A stretch of 55,162 nt of DNA from Nitrosopumilaceae archaeon (GCA_022823825.1 JAJEHG010000036.1:1-55162), one strand, 5' to 3'. Counted from the first letter of the stretch, positions 6,431 through 14,466 are shown. The notes: generated by a model not told the origin, from the sequence alone. A program made the numbers and translations.

Positions 6431-7207
6431 ATGGCCGGTAATTTTTCAGACGATTTCAGCGACGAGGAGAGGGGGGGACTGTACAAGGCCATCTACACCA
6501 GGAGGGACGTGAGGTCGCATTTCAGGCCTGGCCGCATAAGCGACGAGACCGTTGCCAGAATCCTCCACGCGGCGCACCACGCGCCGTCAGTTGGCTTCTC
6601 GCAGCCCTGGAACTTTATACTGATAAGGGACGCCGCGACCCGCCGCAAGATAAAAGAGTCCTTTGAGGCAGAGAGGAAGAGGTCGTCTGACATGGTGCGG
6701 GACGATCCGGAGAAAAGGTCGAGGTACCTGTCCTTCAAGCTGGAGGGGATACTGGAGTCGGCGCTCAACCTGTGCGTGACGTACGATCCCGCGAAGTTTG
6801 GCCCGTTCGTGATCGGGAGGTCAAGCATTCCGGAGACGGGGCTGTACAGCGTCTGCTGCGCCATCCAGAACCTCTGGCTGGCGGCCAGGACGGAGGGCGT
6901 AGGAGTCGGATGGGTCAGCATACTCTCAAACGACGTTCTCAGGGAGGCGCTGCAGATACCCGGCCACGTAGTGCCGGTAGCGTACCTGTGCCTGGGGCAC
7001 GTTGACAGGTTTGCGCCAAGGCCGGACTTGGAGGAGGCCGGCTGGCTTCCGAGGCTTGCGCTGGGGGACGTGACGTACTTTGAGCGGTGGCGCAACGAGG
7101 ATGCCGGCGGCGTCTGGGAGGGAATGCAGGACATGATCAGGGACATGGCCGCCGCCGACGGCGTGCCGGCAGGTTCAGGCGCCCGTGCCCCTTCGTCCTC
7201 CGAGTAG
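6431..7207 (+). CDS. bluB: 5,6-dimethylbenzimidazole synthase BluB
   Basis: 258 aa, nitroreductase fold. It carries the BluB pattern rather than a generic nitroreductase one: RRDVRSHF near the start, HHAPSVGFSQPWNFILI (residues ~50-67), YSVCCAIQNLWLAARTEGVG and VGWVSI (~140-165), and CLGHVDRFAPRPDLEEAGW near 200. BluB cleaves reduced FMN with oxygen to make the lower ligand of cobalamin. Thaumarchaeota are established cobalamin producers, so this is metabolically coherent. The promoter is probably ATTAAGGTTTAACA (6394-6407) with a short or absent leader. No other cobalamin gene is in the window. The last ~25 residues are a low-complexity Gly/Ala/Ser tail. Confidence 0.88.
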   Translation: MAGNFSDDFSDEERGGLYKAIYTRRDVRSHFRPGRISDETVARILHAAHHAPSVGFSQPWNFILIRDAATRRKIKESFEAERKRSSDMVRDDPEKRSRYLSFKLEGILESALNLCVTYDPAKFGPFVIGRSSIPETGLYSVCCAIQNLWLAARTEGVGVGWVSILSNDVLREALQIPGHVVPVAYLCLGHVDRFAPRPDLEEAGWLPRLALGDVTYFERWRNEDAGGVWEGMQDMIRDMAAADGVPAGSGARAPSSSE

Positions 7208-7237
7208 GCTTAAATAATTAGCGACATTTCTCACGCT

Positions 7238-7330
7238 GGGCTTGTGGCGCAGAGCCTCTTTGGCGCGCAGTATGGATAGCGTGGTAGCCTCCTAAGTTAC
7301 AGGTCGAGGGATCGAAGCCCTCCAAGCCCG
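7238..7330 (+). tRNA. tRNA-Arg (anticodon CCT) with an ~18-nt D-arm insertion, probable intron
   Basis: Acceptor GGGCTTG/CAAGCCC is perfect; discriminator G; anticodon stem GTAGC/GTTAC around CTCCTAA gives anticodon CCT (7291-7293); T-arm is GAGGG-ATCGAAG-CCCTC. Between positions 9 and 22 there are about 18 extra nucleotides. Removing 7253-7270 gives a normal D-arm, GCGC-AGTATGGATA-GCGT, and a 75-nt mature tRNA. GCGCAG occurs at both edges, so the exact boundaries can slide by up to 6 nt. Non-canonical tRNA introns cut by the archaeal splicing endonuclease are known in Thaumarchaeota. A clean bulge-helix-bulge was not verified by folding. Confidence 0.88.
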
Positions 7331-7367
7331 CTCTTGCTGATACCGCCGGCGGGCCGCCCTGCGCACA

Positions 7368-7459
7368 GTACGGGCTCAGGTCGATTGAAGTGACGTGCCT
7401 AAAATTTCAAAATGCAGGGCATGCTCAGGTACGAATTTGGTTTCGACCTGAGGCTGTAC
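7368..7459 (+). mobile_element. MITE-like 92-bp element, copy 2
   Basis: Identical over 92 bp to the complement of 1920-2011. It starts GTACGGGCTCAGGTCGA, ends with the inverted TCGACCTGAGGCTGTAC, and is flanked by a perfect 8-bp direct repeat, TGCGCACA (7360-7367 and 7460-7467). The target duplication differs from that of copy 1, so these are two independent insertions rather than a duplicated segment. It lies 37 bp downstream of tRNA-Arg and just upstream of the FMN-reductase promoter. No coding capacity. Confidence 0.92.
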
Positions 7460-7506
7460 TGCGCACACGCGCTTTGACTTAAATGAGACGGGCGCGGCCG
7501 CGTGAC

Positions 7507-8043
7507 ATGCGGGTGGTGGTAATATCAGGCAGCCCCAGAAGGAACGCCAACACTGAGACGATGATGAGGTACGTCTACGAATACGCCATGGATAGGAACG
7601 GCGGCGGCGGGAGCACCACCACGTTTGTCAACCTGTCGGAGGGCCAGGTGGAATGTTTTCACGGGTTTGACGTGGAATATGGCGAGGCTACAAAGTCCGC
7701 CGCAAAGGCGATAACGGAGGCCGACGTCTGGCTTGTCGGAACGCCGATCTACAACTCCTTCTTCAGCGGGGCCCTGAAGAACCTCTTTGAGTATATAGAC
7801 TACAAAAAGACGCCGGGGAAGACGGCGGGCATGGCCGTAATGGCGGCAGGCAGCATAGGCTTCACCGACGTGCAGACCGTGCTGACGCAGCTCATGTCGT
7901 ATTTTGGCGTGGTTACAAACCCCAAGGCCGTCTTTATGACCACGGGCGACGTGGCCGACGGCGCCATAAGCAGCGCCGACGCGCAGGCAAGGCTCAGGGA
8001 GATGGTGGACGGGACGCTTGGGATGGCCTCGAAGCTTGCCTAG
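7507..8043 (+). CDS. NADPH-dependent FMN reductase / flavodoxin-fold protein
   Basis: 178 aa. The N-terminal VVVISGSPRRNANTETMM is the FMN phosphate-binding loop of the NAD(P)H:FMN reductase family. GTPIYNSFFSGALKNLFEYID near residues 75-100 is the conserved second flavin-contact region. Such enzymes supply reduced flavin or reduce quinones. ATG at 7507 is chosen because CTTAAATG (7477-7484) lies about 26 nt upstream; the ATG at 7483 would overlap the TATA. The gene is followed after 14 bp by a 41-aa Cys-rich protein. Reduced FMN could feed BluB upstream, but that link is only positional inference. Confidence 0.85.
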   Translation: MRVVVISGSPRRNANTETMMRYVYEYAMDRNGGGGSTTTFVNLSEGQVECFHGFDVEYGEATKSAAKAITEADVWLVGTPIYNSFFSGALKNLFEYIDYKKTPGKTAGMAVMAAGSIGFTDVQTVLTQLMSYFGVVTNPKAVFMTTGDVADGAISSADAQARLREMVDGTLGMASKLA

Positions 8044-8057
8044 GACAGGTAACGTCG

Positions 8058-8183
8058 ATGATGGATCCCGCCGCCAAGATGTGCACGTGCAGGTGCCATT
8101 TCGGCGGGGCCGTAAGCTGCCCGTCCTGCAAGAAGAACCATCCTGACGGACGCGGCAGGAACTGCTGCCACTGCTCCGAATAG
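8058..8183 (+). CDS. 41-aa Cys-rich, probable zinc-binding protein
   Basis: Short gene starting MMDPAAKMCTCRCHFGGA and continuing to SCPSCKKNHPDGRGRNCCHC before SerGlu and the stop. It has eight Cys and three His in 41 residues, arranged CxCxCH, CPSC, then CCHC, compatible with a tiny zinc ribbon or a redox or metal-delivery peptide. It begins 14 bp after the FMN reductase stop, so the two probably share a transcript. I do not recognise a family. Cys spacing this regular is unlikely to arise by chance in non-coding DNA, which supports it as real. Confidence 0.6.
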   Translation: MMDPAAKMCTCRCHFGGAVSCPSCKKNHPDGRGRNCCHCSE

Positions 8184-8243
8184 TTGTTGTCTGAGGCATC
8201 GAGCGGTGACGGACATGGCGCCGAGTCGCGCCTCTGCCGCCTC

Positions 8244-8747
8244 TCATTTCTTGTGCTTTGATGCCAGCATCTTCAGGTTTGCCAGCTCCGCCTTGAGGGT
8301 CTCAATCTGTACGAGCGTCTGCAGGTTTGCAATCTGCCTGTTGAGCCTCTCAATCTCGCTGTCCTTGAGCTTGAGGGACTCCTTGAGCTCCTCAAGGTCG
8401 GCTGCAAGCTCGCTCTGGACGCTCCGCAGATCTGCTATCTCGCCCGGGGCGCCCTCATGGCTCCCGCCCGTCGCCGCCACTGTCAAGCTTTTTTTTTCGC
8501 CGTACTGCAGCACGGTTCCCGCAGGGGCATCGTCATTCTGGTGGTGGTGGTGGATCGAGTGCATGTAATCGGCGCTCTTCTGGGCTATCCAGCAGGTAAA
8601 TACCAGGAACCACATGATTGGAACCGCCATTATAAAGACAAAGTCCAGCACGGGCGCAAAGTCGACAAAGACCGGCCAGAGCACGGTCAGGACCGCCGCA
8701 AAGACGCCGGTCGCCACGGTGGCCAGATGGTTGCCCAGATAGCCCAT
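8244..8747 (-). CDS. Two-helix membrane protein with C-terminal coiled coil
   Basis: 167 aa. Helix 1 is ATVATGVFAAVLTVLWPVFV and helix 2 is VFIMAVPIMWFLVFTCWIA, followed by a His-rich stretch (HSIHHHHQND) and a long coiled coil (about residues 105-160: SELAADLEELKESLKLKD and so on, with LNRQIANLQTLVQIETLKAE). It ends in Lys-rich KHKK. ATG at 8747 lies about 26 nt from ATAAATAG (8768-8776), so it is preferred over the ATG at 8768. No family is recognised; a membrane-anchored scaffold is the simplest reading. The His run could bind metal. Bases 8748-8968 are a divergent promoter region. Confidence 0.7.
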   Translation of the reverse strand: MGYLGNHLATVATGVFAAVLTVLWPVFVDFAPVLDFVFIMAVPIMWFLVFTCWIAQKSADYMHSIHHHHQNDDAPAGTVLQYGEKKSLTVAATGGSHEGAPGEIADLRSVQSELAADLEELKESLKLKDSEIERLNRQIANLQTLVQIETLKAELANLKMLASKHKK

Positions 8748-8968
8748 GGACTGAATCCGGGTGCTCACTATTTATGTGGTATGCGGCCCTGTCCGGAACC
8801 GCCGGCCCGTAGTTTGCCACGCGTCTGTCATACTACATGCTCGTCCATGCCCCCGAGCCAGCGGTTTGTTCCAGAATGGCTGGTTCCCGCCTTCATGCCC
8901 ACGGTTCCAATCGATTTGGACATGGTACATTTCTCAAAAACTTTTAAACCCACGCATGCCCTCCTTGA

Positions 8969-10327
8969 TTGTTGAATGACAGGGGCGCAGGCATGCTTGC
9001 CGCGATACTTGTAGTCGCCGCGGTGTCCGGGCTGCTGTTGCTTGCCACACCGGCAATCACCACGTCCGCGCAGGTCTTTGATGAGAATAACCAAAAGGTA
9101 ATCAAGATAGGAACCTTGGTGACTGACTCCAGCGCGCACCAGTACCGGCTCCAGTCGATGAACATCGCAGTGGAGGACTTTAACGGGGCCCAGAGCGACT
9201 ATACGCTCGAGCTGGTCAACCTTACGATTAACGATCCAAAATACGGCGTATCAGGCCCCGAAAAATCTTCCCGTTCCGGCAATGCGTTTGCCGACGGCTT
9301 TGAGAATTATGACATAACGTACTATGTAGGGCCCATGGGCAGTACCGACACCACGTCAGTACAAGCCCGGCTAGCAGAGATCGAGCCTGCAAATCCAGAC
9401 AAAGACTTTGCGGTAATATCGCCCGCGTCCACAGCGCCCTCGCTGCGCGACGGCACCGACAGCGTATTCAGAATGGCCGTTGCCGACTCGCTGCAGGCAG
9501 TCAGGCTCGCCAACCTGCTGCAGGCAGAGGGCAAAGAGCACGTCGTTTTGGTAGCGTTGAATGTGCTGCACGGCTCCGAGCGAGACGTCTGGTCCGGGGG
9601 ACTAGAAGAGGCGTTTACGGAGAGCTTTGGCGCGGATAAGATTTTCGACACTGTCAGCATGGAGATATTTCACAACGCCACCCATCGTCCCGATGCAGAC
9701 GAGTATGCCGAGTGGGCCGGCGATCTGGATACGGCAGTGTCGGGCCTGGTCGAACAGAACGGCGCGGACAGCGTGGCGGTAATGGTCATGGCCTATGCAG
9801 ACGATCTCAGGAGCCTGGTGGACGCGGTTACGAGGGATGAGTCTTTTGCGCGAAACCTTGGTATGGTAAAGTGGTACGGGCCTGACGGCATTGCGACGCA
9901 TGGAGAGGCGTACGAAGGAACGAATGCGGAAGTCGGAAGATTTTTGAACACTGTAAAGTTTACCGCCACCCAGTTTGCAGGGGAGGAGACCGCAGCGGGG
10001 GCCCAGCTGAGGGCCCAGCTCTTGGAGAGGGGGGTTCTGCAGGATGACATTTCAAACATTTATCTCTATTCATCATATGATGCGATGACGCTCATGGCAA
10101 ACGCCATTGCCGAGCGCGACAGGGGCGGCAACACAAAGACGGTAAAGACGCTGATCTATGAAATTGCACGCGGCCCAAGCGGCGTCGGGGTGCTGGGAGA
10201 CTATGACTTTGACGAGGTAGGAGACATTAACCAGCCGCTGTCATACAAGCTGTGGACGGTTGTGCTTGATTCTAACGGCGAACCGGGCTGGGTTGACGTT
10301 GCAGAGACGTACAAGATCTGCAGGTAA
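8969..10327 (+). CDS. LivK-like extracellular substrate-binding protein
   Basis: 452 aa. An N-terminal hydrophobic segment (LAAILVVAAVSGLLLLATPA) acts as signal or membrane anchor; there is no lipobox Cys. Then comes a type I periplasmic-binding fold like branched-chain amino-acid/urea/amide receptors (IKIGTLVTDSS, residues ~45; YYVGPMGSTDT, FAVISPASTAPSL ~150; YLYSSYDAMTLMANAI ~370). The start is taken as TTG at 8969, about 26 nt after CTTTTAAA (8941-8948); ATG at 8993 is an alternative that still keeps the anchor. No permease or ATPase gene adjoins it, so it may partner a distant ABC system or act as a sensor. The ligand cannot be predicted. Confidence 0.8.
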   Translation: MLNDRGAGMLAAILVVAAVSGLLLLATPAITTSAQVFDENNQKVIKIGTLVTDSSAHQYRLQSMNIAVEDFNGAQSDYTLELVNLTINDPKYGVSGPEKSSRSGNAFADGFENYDITYYVGPMGSTDTTSVQARLAEIEPANPDKDFAVISPASTAPSLRDGTDSVFRMAVADSLQAVRLANLLQAEGKEHVVLVALNVLHGSERDVWSGGLEEAFTESFGADKIFDTVSMEIFHNATHRPDADEYAEWAGDLDTAVSGLVEQNGADSVAVMVMAYADDLRSLVDAVTRDESFARNLGMVKWYGPDGIATHGEAYEGTNAEVGRFLNTVKFTATQFAGEETAAGAQLRAQLLERGVLQDDISNIYLYSSYDAMTLMANAIAERDRGGNTKTVKTLIYEIARGPSGVGVLGDYDFDEVGDINQPLSYKLWTVVLDSNGEPGWVDVAETYKICR

Positions 10328-10361
10328 GCCCAGTACACGCCCGGCGACTGGCACGGCCTGA

Positions 10362-10859
10362 TTATACCCCCGCATCCAGCAGGGCCGCGAAGAGCAGTAT
10401 GGCAACGGATATCGCCACGGTGACCTCCCCCAGTATTATGATCTTCTTTCGCAGCCTCTGGACCTCCCGCGTCGAGAGCGCGCCGGACATTATCCTCTCC
10501 TCCACGCCCTTGGAGATTATCCTCACGTGCGCCACGTATGCCGCGACGAGCGCGGCCACCAGCCCCACCTTGACTGCCAGAAACGTCCCATAACTGGTGG
10601 CCATCAGGAGCTCGGGCCTGGCAAGCAGGGCGTGCGAGCTGTACAGCCCGGTGGCCACGAGTATCCCAAGCGCGGGGATGGCCACCATGTTGAACCTCCT
10701 GCCCACGCGTATCATTATCTTCATCCTGTCCTCCACCGAGTCGGCCATCGTCTTTAGCAGGGGGGAGAAGACAACCCCGATGAACAGCGAGCCCCCCACC
10801 CAGATTGAGGCCGATATTAGGTGGACCCATGTCAGGAGGGCCTGTTCCAGCGCGGACAT
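10362..10859 (-). CDS. CopD-like four-helix membrane protein
   Basis: 165 aa with four predicted helices and the segment WVHLISASIWVGGSLFIGVV near the N-terminus, characteristic of CopD/DUF2269-type membrane proteins in which His and Trp of helix 1 are conserved. The third and fourth helices flank a basic loop (RIISKGVEERIMSG). CopD-type proteins are linked to copper import or handling, relevant in ammonia-oxidising archaea that rely on copper enzymes, but no copper ligand set is proven here. ATG at 10859 is chosen from GATAATATC (10882-10890); ATG at 10874 is too close to it. Convergent with the binding-protein gene, 34 bp apart. Confidence 0.65.
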   Translation of the reverse strand: MSALEQALLTWVHLISASIWVGGSLFIGVVFSPLLKTMADSVEDRMKIMIRVGRRFNMVAIPALGILVATGLYSSHALLARPELLMATSYGTFLAVKVGLVAALVAAYVAHVRIISKGVEERIMSGALSTREVQRLRKKIIILGEVTVAISVAILLFAALLDAGV

Positions 10860-11005
10860 CGTGACGTCCAACACGTACAGGGGATATTATCTATTCGGGG
10901 GGGAGGGTCGGAATCTGCCCCAAACCGGACGCCGGGGCAGGCCGCACGGCCGGCGCGGCCAGCCGGCTTGAAACCTTTTTTAATAATTCGTGGGCCGGTA
11001 GCGCA

Positions 11006-11500
11006 ATGGAGCTGCAGAGCAAGACGACCGTGTACGTCGCGATAGGCAGCATGCTCGCGCTGATGGGCGGCATCATATACTATGCAAGCCTGGACAACGA
11101 GTCGCTGGAGCAGGCGGAGATCGAGCTCGGCTCCGTGACGCTCAGGGACGTCAACACCGTTACAAACCAGGCGGAGTTCGAGGTGGAGTTCGTGGTGTCC
11201 AACCCGAGCGAAAAGACGTTCACCGTCGCCAGCATCGGGTATCAGCTGTACGGTGACGGGACACTGCTGGGATCTGGGCAGTACTCTGTGATTGACATCG
11301 CGCTTCCCGGCAGGGCGGTCTTCTACTCCGGGGCCGTGGTGCCCCTGAAGAACACGTTCGTCCTGGACAAGGGTTCGGTTGGCGAGGACACCTACGACGC
11401 GATGATAGACGGGCGCATCACCAACTTTGCGGCCGAGGGCATACTGACCACCCAGACCTCGTGGAGCACCATCGACAAGGAGTTCAGGACGGGATTCTGA
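11006..11500 (+). CDS. Membrane-anchored LEA14/WHy-like protein
   Basis: 164 aa: one N-terminal helix (YVAIGSMLALMGGIIYYA) followed by an extracellular beta domain with LEA type-2 character (AEIELGSVTLRDVNTV; EFEVEFVVSNPSEKTFTVAS; GYQLYGDGTLLGSG). The LEA2 fold is an Ig-like sandwich associated with stress tolerance or envelope assembly. The strand layout parallels the gene at 53391 (phrases VSNPSEKTFTV and VYNPNQRSVIV), so the two are probably paralogues. A TATA-like TTTTTTAATAA at 10976-10986 gives a leaderless ATG at 11006. Specific function unknown. Confidence 0.65.
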   Translation: MELQSKTTVYVAIGSMLALMGGIIYYASLDNESLEQAEIELGSVTLRDVNTVTNQAEFEVEFVVSNPSEKTFTVASIGYQLYGDGTLLGSGQYSVIDIALPGRAVFYSGAVVPLKNTFVLDKGSVGEDTYDAMIDGRITNFAAEGILTTQTSWSTIDKEFRTGF

Positions 11501-11667
11501 CTGACCGGCGGAGGCGGCGGTAGCAGGACCGACGCCGCGTCCCTGTCTATCGCACGACGAGGGCTAGGGACAAAATTGTTATTTGGGCTCGCTCCCGCCC
11601 TTTTATGGCCCTACGGAATGCACTGAGCGTGCAGCGGCCGCCATGACGGGAGGGAGGATCCCCGTAC

Positions 11668-14385
11668 ATGGTGGTAAGGACAAGAAAGGCCGGGGTCGCC
11701 GCTGCCGCCACAGAGCAGCAGCAGGATGTGTCTTCCGCGCCAAAAAAGAGGCGCAAGGTTGAGAAAAAGACAGACGAGCCTGTAGTCGTAAACTCAAAGG
11801 AGCTGTGCATGACTCGGTTCAGGGAGTGGTGGTCCACGGACGAGCTCTCGGCCATAATATCCCAGATCAACCCCGACATTATCATGATGTTTTCAGACGA
11901 CAACAAGGACGTCTTCAACCCCGACAGGCTCTCGGAGATATTGTACGACACGGTCGGCTCGCGCTTTCTGCGGAACATTGAGAACGACACGACAAAGCGC
12001 AGGCTCTTTCTGGATCTTATACTTGCGACCGTAACCGAAAAGGGGCTTGCAAAGCCCGACGACATAATCGGGGCCGTACGGTCCGCAGTGCGCACCTCGA
12101 GGAAGGACTCCGTGAACCGCATATCCGACATACCGGCCCTGGAGATTACCAACAACCTCGGGCTGGCCCTCGCCGGCGTGCTGGGACTGCCTCCGTCGGT
12201 GGCAGAAAAGGAGTACGTCGAGTCGCTGCCGGACACTGAGATCATAGTCCCGCACACCCAGCTCAACCCCCTGTATGACTACCAGTTTACGACCGGGATC
12301 GTCGTGCGCAGGATGCTGGAGGGGACCATGGTTGAGAACGACAAGGAGGCAAAGCGCAGGATGATATCCATACCCACCGGCGCCGGCAAGACCCGCATGC
12401 TTGTCGAGACCATAATAGAGTGGCTCAACGACGGCAAGCCCTCAAAGAACGCGCAGCAGCGGGACTCCAGGTTCATACTCTGGATCGCCCAGTCCAACGA
12501 GCTCTGCGAGCAGGCGTTCAGCACGTTCAAGACCGTCTTTGAGGACGTTGGCCGGCGCGGCACCACGCTGCACATGCACCGCTTCTGGGGGGCGGGGGGC
12601 GCGCTGCCCACCCTCGGCATGGACGACCTGCTTGACGAAAAGGGGATAATCGTGGCCACGATACAGTCACTCTTCAAGATAATGGAGCAGCCCGAGCAGC
12701 TCCGGACGCTCGGCAGGCTGACTGCCTGCATCATCATAGACGAGGCGCACCACGCCGTCGCCTCGTCCTACTCCAGCGTGCTGCGGGAGATGGGCTTTAA
12801 CTGGGACAACAGAAAGTCGGAGATATCCGAGTGGGGGATCATACTCATCGGCCTGACGGCCACGCCGTTCCGGGGCAAGGGCTCGGGCATGGACACCGAC
12901 AGGCTCAAGCGGCGCATGGGCGGCACGTACTTTCCGACCATACCCTACTCTGAGGAGCTGAGGCGCTACAAGCCCCACGCCATAGTGGACTGCCAGACCA
13001 TTGCATACACGAAGGATCCGATAAAGATCATAGGCGAGAACTCGTATGACCGGGACGGACACATCGAGGACGGGGACTTTAGGTGGACCATCACGCGCAC
13101 CGCACAGTTCGAGGAGGAGGGGTCGCTGCCCGCGGACGCCGTGAAGGAGGACGGCGTCGTCACGTACGATGACAACACTCAGGAGGGCGCGGACGGCGAC
13201 GGCGCGGACGGCGACGGCGCGGACGGCGGCCCGGGGGACGGGACGGACACGCTTCCAACCTGGACGTACGACGGGCAGAGAAACATAGTACACGAGTTCA
13301 AAAAGCCGGGGTACTACGAGGTGGCGCTGTCCGTGAAGGACATCCACGGCAACGAGTCAGTCACGACGGCCCGGGTTACAGTCGAGCCCAGGCCGGCGGA
13401 GTCGAAGATGACGCCCGAGGAGCGCCAGAAGAACCTGTACCACCGGCTCATAATGCGCAACATCTTGTGTGACGTATACCACAAGGTGCTCTCCTCGAGC
13501 AACTACGAGCTGAGCACGCAGGACGTCAAGTATATGGCGACCTTTGGCGAGTTCCGCAGGGAGACGATCAAGGAGATAGGGCGCGACAGGTCCCGCAACT
13601 CCATGATAGTCAGGGAGATAAAGCGCCTCAACGGGCTGGGCAAGCGCAAGATACTGTTCTTTGGGTGCAGCGTGGCGCACTCGAGGCAGATTGCGATGCT
13701 GCTAAAGGTGCTGTACCACATGAAGGTAAAGTACGTGGACTCGAAGATGGACCTGGACTCCCGCGTGAACGCGATAGAGCAGTTCCGTTCGGGGGACCTG
13801 GAGGTGCTGTGCAACTTTGACGTCCTGACCACGGGCTTTGACGCGCCCAACATAGACTGCGTGTTCGTGGGCAGGCCCGTCAAGAGCACGCTGCTGTACA
13901 CGCAGATGATAGGAAGGGGCATGCGCGGGACTAGGAGCGGCGGAACCGAGAGCATGCTGCTGGTGGACGTCGACGACAACTTCCAGCTGCGCCAGAACTA
14001 TGACATGGTCCAGGTGGAACTTGGATGGAAGATCTTCAAGGACTTTTGGAAGACGTGGGAGGATCCGTACGACGAGGGCGCGGAGGCGGCGGCCGGCGAC
14101 GCAGAGGGGGATGCCATGCTTGCCGTAAAGAGGCAGAGGGCGCGCGGCGGCAGGATAGAGGACAGCGACGTGTGGGAGGACGACGAGGACGAGGACGGTG
14201 CCGGCGACGACGAGGACGCCGGCCTGACGTACGCCTGCTCCGGATGCAAAAAGGAGGGGCGCGGCATACCTGAGATACAGAGCCTGTTTGGAATCGAGGG
14301 GGCGGGGCAGCTGCTGGCAGAGTGCCTGCGGTCCGGCGATCACTCCATGCTGCCATCCGAATGCATGGAGTGCAGGAGCAGGTAG
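11668..14385 (+). CDS. SF2 DEAD/DEAH helicase with an inserted PKD-like domain
   Basis: 905 aa. Helicase motifs in order: Walker A IPTGAGKTR (~234), DEAH in IIIDEAHHAVAS (~356), LTATPFRGKG (~395), QMIGRGMRGTR (~745), so it is an SSL2/type III restriction-like translocase. Between the two RecA lobes, residues ~448-575 read as a PKD/Ig-like domain: SYDRDGHIEDGDFRW at its start and FKKPGYYEVALSVKDIHGNE at its end, with an Asp/Gly tandem repeat (GADGDG, 13189-13228) in a loop. The C-terminus has an Asp/Glu-rich stretch and a four-Cys zinc ribbon (CSGC ... CMEC). The N-terminus has a basic PKKRRKVEKK. The ATG is preceded by GGGAGGGAGG. No methylase or specificity gene adjoins it, so a stand-alone repair or defence role is open. 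Confidence 0.85.
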   Translation: MVVRTRKAGVAAAATEQQQDVSSAPKKRRKVEKKTDEPVVVNSKELCMTRFREWWSTDELSAIISQINPDIIMMFSDDNKDVFNPDRLSEILYDTVGSRFLRNIENDTTKRRLFLDLILATVTEKGLAKPDDIIGAVRSAVRTSRKDSVNRISDIPALEITNNLGLALAGVLGLPPSVAEKEYVESLPDTEIIVPHTQLNPLYDYQFTTGIVVRRMLEGTMVENDKEAKRRMISIPTGAGKTRMLVETIIEWLNDGKPSKNAQQRDSRFILWIAQSNELCEQAFSTFKTVFEDVGRRGTTLHMHRFWGAGGALPTLGMDDLLDEKGIIVATIQSLFKIMEQPEQLRTLGRLTACIIIDEAHHAVASSYSSVLREMGFNWDNRKSEISEWGIILIGLTATPFRGKGSGMDTDRLKRRMGGTYFPTIPYSEELRRYKPHAIVDCQTIAYTKDPIKIIGENSYDRDGHIEDGDFRWTITRTAQFEEEGSLPADAVKEDGVVTYDDNTQEGADGDGADGDGADGGPGDGTDTLPTWTYDGQRNIVHEFKKPGYYEVALSVKDIHGNESVTTARVTVEPRPAESKMTPEERQKNLYHRLIMRNILCDVYHKVLSSSNYELSTQDVKYMATFGEFRRETIKEIGRDRSRNSMIVREIKRLNGLGKRKILFFGCSVAHSRQIAMLLKVLYHMKVKYVDSKMDLDSRVNAIEQFRSGDLEVLCNFDVLTTGFDAPNIDCVFVGRPVKSTLLYTQMIGRGMRGTRSGGTESMLLVDVDDNFQLRQNYDMVQVELGWKIFKDFWKTWEDPYDEGAEAAAGDAEGDAMLAVKRQRARGGRIEDSDVWEDDEDEDGAGDDEDAGLTYACSGCKKEGRGIPEIQSLFGIEGAGQLLAECLRSGDHSMLPSECMECRSR

Positions 14386-14466
14386 CCTGCCGACCGGGAG
14401 GCCGCCTCCGTGCACGGCCCTGCAGCGGCGGCGAACCTGACCCTTTTTTTAGAGCTGCCACACAGT

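Noticed and set aside
8485-8505. T-run (nine T) as a transcription terminator
   Set aside because: It lies within the coiled-coil membrane gene, where it encodes Lys codons on the minus strand.
13189-13228. Tandem repeat considered as a CRISPR array
   Set aside because: The units are 12 bp, adjacent without spacers, and in frame within the helicase gene. No CRISPR-like array was seen anywhere in the window.
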